DNA of 64,000 nt, taken from contig JACJYR010000001.1 in the NCBI GenBank assembly GCA_020636005.1, forward strand, positions 3,166,501 to 3,230,500, given 5' to 3'. Numbering within the stretch: position 1 is the stretch's first letter; the number at the start of each line of letters is the position of its first letter. A model generated the notes under the pieces. That model did not search any database. It was not told where the DNA came from and saw only the letters and a list, made by a program, of their open reading frames with translations. The position numbers were made by a program, and so were the translations under genes. Below are positions 61,366-64,000 of this stretch, in pieces. This stretch comes from Lewinellaceae bacterium. GTDB lineage: Bacteria > Bacteroidota > Bacteroidia > Chitinophagales > Saprospiraceae.

Positions 61366-62127
61366 ATGATCAGAGCGGAAAACATATTAAAATCATTCGA
61401 TGACAACGAGGTGCTCAAGGGCATCTCCATGGAATTCCTGCCTGGAAAGACCAACCTCATCATCGGAAAAAGCGGGGCGGGCAAAACGGTTTTTTTGAAA
61501 ATCCTCGTCGGTTTGATAGAGCCTTCCAAAGGCACTGTTTGGTACGACGACATTGATTTTTTCTCGCTCAACAAAAAAGAAAAACGGGAAATACGCATGA
61601 AAGTCGGCATGTTGTTCCAAGGCTCGGCCCTGTTCGACTCCATGACTGTGGAGGAAAATGTGCGCTTCCCGCTCGATATGTTCAGCAACGAAACCCTGGC
61701 GAAAAAGAAAGAACGGGTCAATTGGTGCCTCGAACGGGTCAACCTCGTTGGTGCCAACGACAAATACCCTTCTGAAATCAGCGGCGGTATGCAAAAACGG
61801 GTCGGCATCGCCCGTGCCATCGTCATGGAGCCGAAGTACCTCTTCTGCGACGAACCCAACTCCGGCCTCGACCCCAAGACCGCCCTCACCATTGACGAAC
61901 TCATCCAGGACATTACCTACGACCACAACATGACCACCATCATCAACACCCACGACATGAACTCGGTGATGGAAATTGGCGACAACATCGCCTACCTCCA
62001 CGAGGGCACCCTGGCCTGGCAGGGCAGCAAGGACGAGGTGCTCGGCAGCACCAATGAACTACTGCAGGGGTTCATCTTTGCCTCGCCGTTTTTGCAGCGG
62101 CTGCGGAGTGCGGCTTTGAGAGAGTGA
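61366..62127 (+). CDS. mlaF: MlaF-type ABC transporter ATP-binding protein
   Basis: 253 residues. Walker A GKSGAGKT (in LIIGKSGAGKTVFLK), Q-loop GMLFQGSALFDSMTVEEN, signature SGGMQKR, Walker B YLFCDEPNSGLDP and H-loop NTHDMNSV. The FQGSALFDSMTV wording is typical for MlaF. It powers phospholipid transport with the MlaE permease upstream. The last codons (ALRE, stop) run into a GAGAGTGA repeat. Confidence 0.93.
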   Translation: MIRAENILKSFDDNEVLKGISMEFLPGKTNLIIGKSGAGKTVFLKILVGLIEPSKGTVWYDDIDFFSLNKKEKREIRMKVGMLFQGSALFDSMTVEENVRFPLDMFSNETLAKKKERVNWCLERVNLVGANDKYPSEISGGMQKRVGIARAIVMEPKYLFCDEPNSGLDPKTALTIDELIQDITYDHNMTTIINTHDMNSVMEIGDNIAYLHEGTLAWQGSKDEVLGSTNELLQGFIFASPFLQRLRSAALRE

Positions 62128-62190
62128 GAGGAGAGGGATGAGAGAGTGAGAGAGTGAGAGGGATGAGAGAAATGAGAGAAATGAGAGGGT
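62110..62190. repeat. Low-complexity GAGAGTGAGAG repeat
   Basis: Words TGAGAGAGTGAGAG and GGATGAGAGAAATGAGAG repeated about eight times between two convergent genes; it covers the last codons and stop of mlaF. It has only the G/A arm, no partner. Confidence 0.75.
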
Positions 62191-62191
62191 T

Positions 62192-64000
62192 CTAAAATGA
62201 GATGTTTTCTATCAAATCAAATGGGTTTAGTTTGTTCAGGTCGAGGGTGAAGGTGATGCGCTCCCAGAATTTGCTCCTGCCGCTGCCATTGTACAGATCC
62301 TTAACATTTTTGGAATTGACGACGGGGAAAAAGACCGAGGCAATGCCTTTTGCCAGCCTCAGTTCAATGCCGCCCTGCCACCAGAGCTGATCGGCAAATT
62401 CCAAATCGGAGGAAATGCTGCGGTTGTCGTCGTAGTAGCCGATGTCGAAATAAGGTTTCAGGGGCAGTTTTCCGGGCAGGTCCTGAGGCAGATCGGCGGA
62501 GAGGTTGGCCGCAAGCAGGAAGTTGTTGCTGCGGCCTTCGGAGTAGGGGCTGCCGAGCGCTATTTTCATCCCGCCTTCCCTTGGCATGATTTGCTGGGCA
62601 AAAAAACCGTCTGTCTCCGAACGGCCAAAGTAAAGCTCGTCGTAGCGGTAATCGTTGAAGCCCTGCCCGGTCAGGTTGTAGGCCCCGGGGAAGATGGCGC
62701 CCCTGCTCTTGCCATCGTTTTGCAAAAAGCCGCCCGCAAAAAGGCGCAGGTCAACGCTGCGTTTGTAGTCGTAGGTAAATTCAAAATTCCCCTCCAAAGA
62801 TGCCCTCAGATAGCCCAGCTTTTCAGCCGGGTTAAAAATGTCGTCGTACCTGCTCTGTTCAAATACCAGGCGCAGGCTGTACGGGTTTAAGGCCCTCCTG
62901 TCCCCGATTTCGTACGAAAGCTCGTTGAAGATGCGCTCGTCCCTTTGGTTGCCATTGTATAAAACGCCGCTCGAATCCTGGGTGAAAACAGGTGCCCGTT
63001 CCTGCAATAAAATGCTCCTGAACTGTATGGTTTGGTAAAACTTGCTGGTCAGCGAACGGGCGAGATCTATTTTAACAAAAGGCATCAAACGGCGGTAGTA
63101 GAGGTCGGTGGAAACATAACCGGTTTCCGTGCGCAAGGAATCAACAGATCGGAAGTTGAACGCCTTCGCCGTGATGCCGAACGACACTTTCCGCACTTTT
63201 GCCTTTTTGGGGTAAATATTGAATTTCACACTGGAAAAGCCCGTCAAATCCTTCGAGCCAAAGCCGTACATCGGCGCAAACACGAATTCCAGGTGCTGGG
63301 CCGGTACGCCGCCTTTGTAAACCGCCAGGCCCAGCATGGCCCCATCGTATTTGTTCCAGCCAGCAATGGGCACCCAGCTGGGGCCGGTTTTGCTGCTGTT
63401 TTCTATGGCCCGAAGGAATGGGAAGGCAAATGGTTCCAGCCTTTTCAGGATGCCCGAAGTCCTGATGTTGTTGTTGCGGCGCTGCACGTCCAGCGTCAGG
63501 TGGCCCTGGTCCAGCACGAGCCAGTCGTAATCGCCCTCCGGGAAAGTGATCGTTTGTTCGCCCTCAAAACCTTTGAACCACTGCGTCGTGGCGACCTCGC
63601 CGTTTTTCATGCCCGATATGGGGAACGGGGCTGCGATTTCCCCTTTGTTTTCCACCGTCACGGCATAGCCGCCGCCGGAAGGTGCGATGCCCGTCAGCGC
63701 ATAGTCCAGTTTTTTGGTCGAGTCAATATACCCGTCGAAAAACCAGCTCAGATCCTCGCCGCTCTCCCGCTTGAAATGCGCCCGCAGATCGTCTGGGTAG
63801 GGGTGGGCAAACTTCCAGTTTTTATAAAAAGATTGCATGATGGCATCGAAGCGCTGTGTGCCGAGGTAATGTTCCAGGTGCATAAAGGAAAAACCGGTCT
63901 TTACATACACGCACACGCCATAGTTGATAGGTGTAAGGTCATTGGAAGTCGTTTCGGGCGCCTGATCCAGGTTGCGGCGGGCCTGGTAGAGATAGGCCGT
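62192..64000 (-). CDS. M1 family aminopeptidase-like protein, C-terminal part (start outside window)
   Basis: The frame is open to the right edge, so the start lies beyond it; 602 residues are visible. The first visible part (YGVCVYVKTGFSFMHLEHYL as YGVCVYVKTG then FSFMHLEHYL, and LGTQRFDAIMQSFYKNWKFAHPYPDDL) is the helical region after the active site of M1 gluzincin peptidases; the HExxH must be outside. Then follow a beta-rich part and about 350 residues of strands resembling an outer-membrane or surface domain (FAPMYGFGSKDLTGFSSV, LRLFAGGFLQND, ending LNPFDLIENISF with terminal Phe). Such long exported M1-like proteins are common in Bacteroidota. Convergent with mlaF. Confidence 0.82.
   Translation of the reverse strand, partial: TAYLYQARRNLDQAPETTSNDLTPINYGVCVYVKTGFSFMHLEHYLGTQRFDAIMQSFYKNWKFAHPYPDDLRAHFKRESGEDLSWFFDGYIDSTKKLDYALTGIAPSGGGYAVTVENKGEIAAPFPISGMKNGEVATTQWFKGFEGEQTITFPEGDYDWLVLDQGHLTLDVQRRNNNIRTSGILKRLEPFAFPFLRAIENSSKTGPSWVPIAGWNKYDGAMLGLAVYKGGVPAQHLEFVFAPMYGFGSKDLTGFSSVKFNIYPKKAKVRKVSFGITAKAFNFRSVDSLRTETGYVSTDLYYRRLMPFVKIDLARSLTSKFYQTIQFRSILLQERAPVFTQDSSGVLYNGNQRDERIFNELSYEIGDRRALNPYSLRLVFEQSRYDDIFNPAEKLGYLRASLEGNFEFTYDYKRSVDLRLFAGGFLQNDGKSRGAIFPGAYNLTGQGFNDYRYDELYFGRSETDGFFAQQIMPREGGMKIALGSPYSEGRSNNFLLAANLSADLPQDLPGKLPLKPYFDIGYYDDNRSISSDLEFADQLWWQGGIELRLAKGIASVFFPVVNSKNVKDLYNGSGRSKFWERITFTLDLNKLNPFDLIENISF

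Overview
The window looks like chromosome of a Bacteroidota bacterium, most likely a Saprospiria-type organism. Evidence: type IX secretion (T9SS) C-terminal sorting domains on three secreted proteins, a giant HYR-repeat protein, a DUF7948/SBBP-repeat protein, perfect TAnnTTTG promoter -7 boxes, a short CarB without the allosteric domain, the futalosine menaquinone enzyme MqnC, and genes that start without obvious Shine-Dalgarno sites. No rRNA, tRNA, CRISPR array or intact insertion sequence was seen.

Layout. 1-8.1 kb: end of a GCS2/CBS protein, an OprO/P-like porin, then a reactive-sulfur cluster (DUF3365 haem protein, rhodanese lipoprotein, two YeeE/YedE sulfur-transport halves, a Crp/Fnr regulator, a CstB-like persulfide dioxygenase-rhodanese fusion, a second rhodanese). 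8.6-22 kb: peroxiredoxin, methyltransferases, ApbE, fumarylacetoacetase, dienelactone hydrolase, CarB, ICMT-like enzyme, MqnC, PhyH dioxygenase and MetF. 22.1-26.4 kb (minus strand): a protein-bound cysteine synthesis operon (CysM, Mec/JAMM protease, CysO/MoaD-like carrier, FKBP-like lipoprotein, MoeZ-like E1-rhodanese, thioredoxin-like protein). It is preceded by a 27-residue leader peptide with six consecutive Cys codons and a perfect 15-bp terminator hairpin, which together look like a complete cysteine-responsive transcription attenuator. 27.5-39.1 kb: a 3882-residue secreted HYR/CHRD/dockerin/cohesin-like/T9SS protein. 40-41 kb: TerC. 41.5-46.5 kb (minus): alpha-glucan genes (GH13 amylase, haem lipoprotein, glycogen synthase, esterase) and a DUF2752 protein. 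46.7-48.4 kb: adk and obg. 48.4-52.4 kb: an accessory stretch with an orphan RHS tip carrying a metzincin-like protease, an AT-rich CxxCH lipoprotein, an Rpn-family nuclease, a frameshifted gene and palindromic elements. 52.5-58.9 kb: two more T9SS cargo proteins and an AraC-type DNA-binding protein. 59.5-64 kb: class II aldolase, MlaE/MlaF lipid ABC transporter genes and an M1 peptidase running off the right edge.

How it fits together. Two sulfur modules dominate: one takes up or oxidises persulfide/thiosulfate sulfur, and one loads sulfur on a carrier protein to make cysteine. The carrier gene itself encodes a C-terminal Gly-Gly-Cys, so the newborn carrier mimics the CysO-cysteine intermediate that the neighbouring JAMM protease should cut.

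Intergenic DNA is unusual. At least six gaps hold inverted repeats with one arm almost purely G/T and the other almost purely A/C, each with its own wording. A separate ~60-bp hairpin element recurs at three loci. All functions are inferred from sequence reading only; no database search was run.
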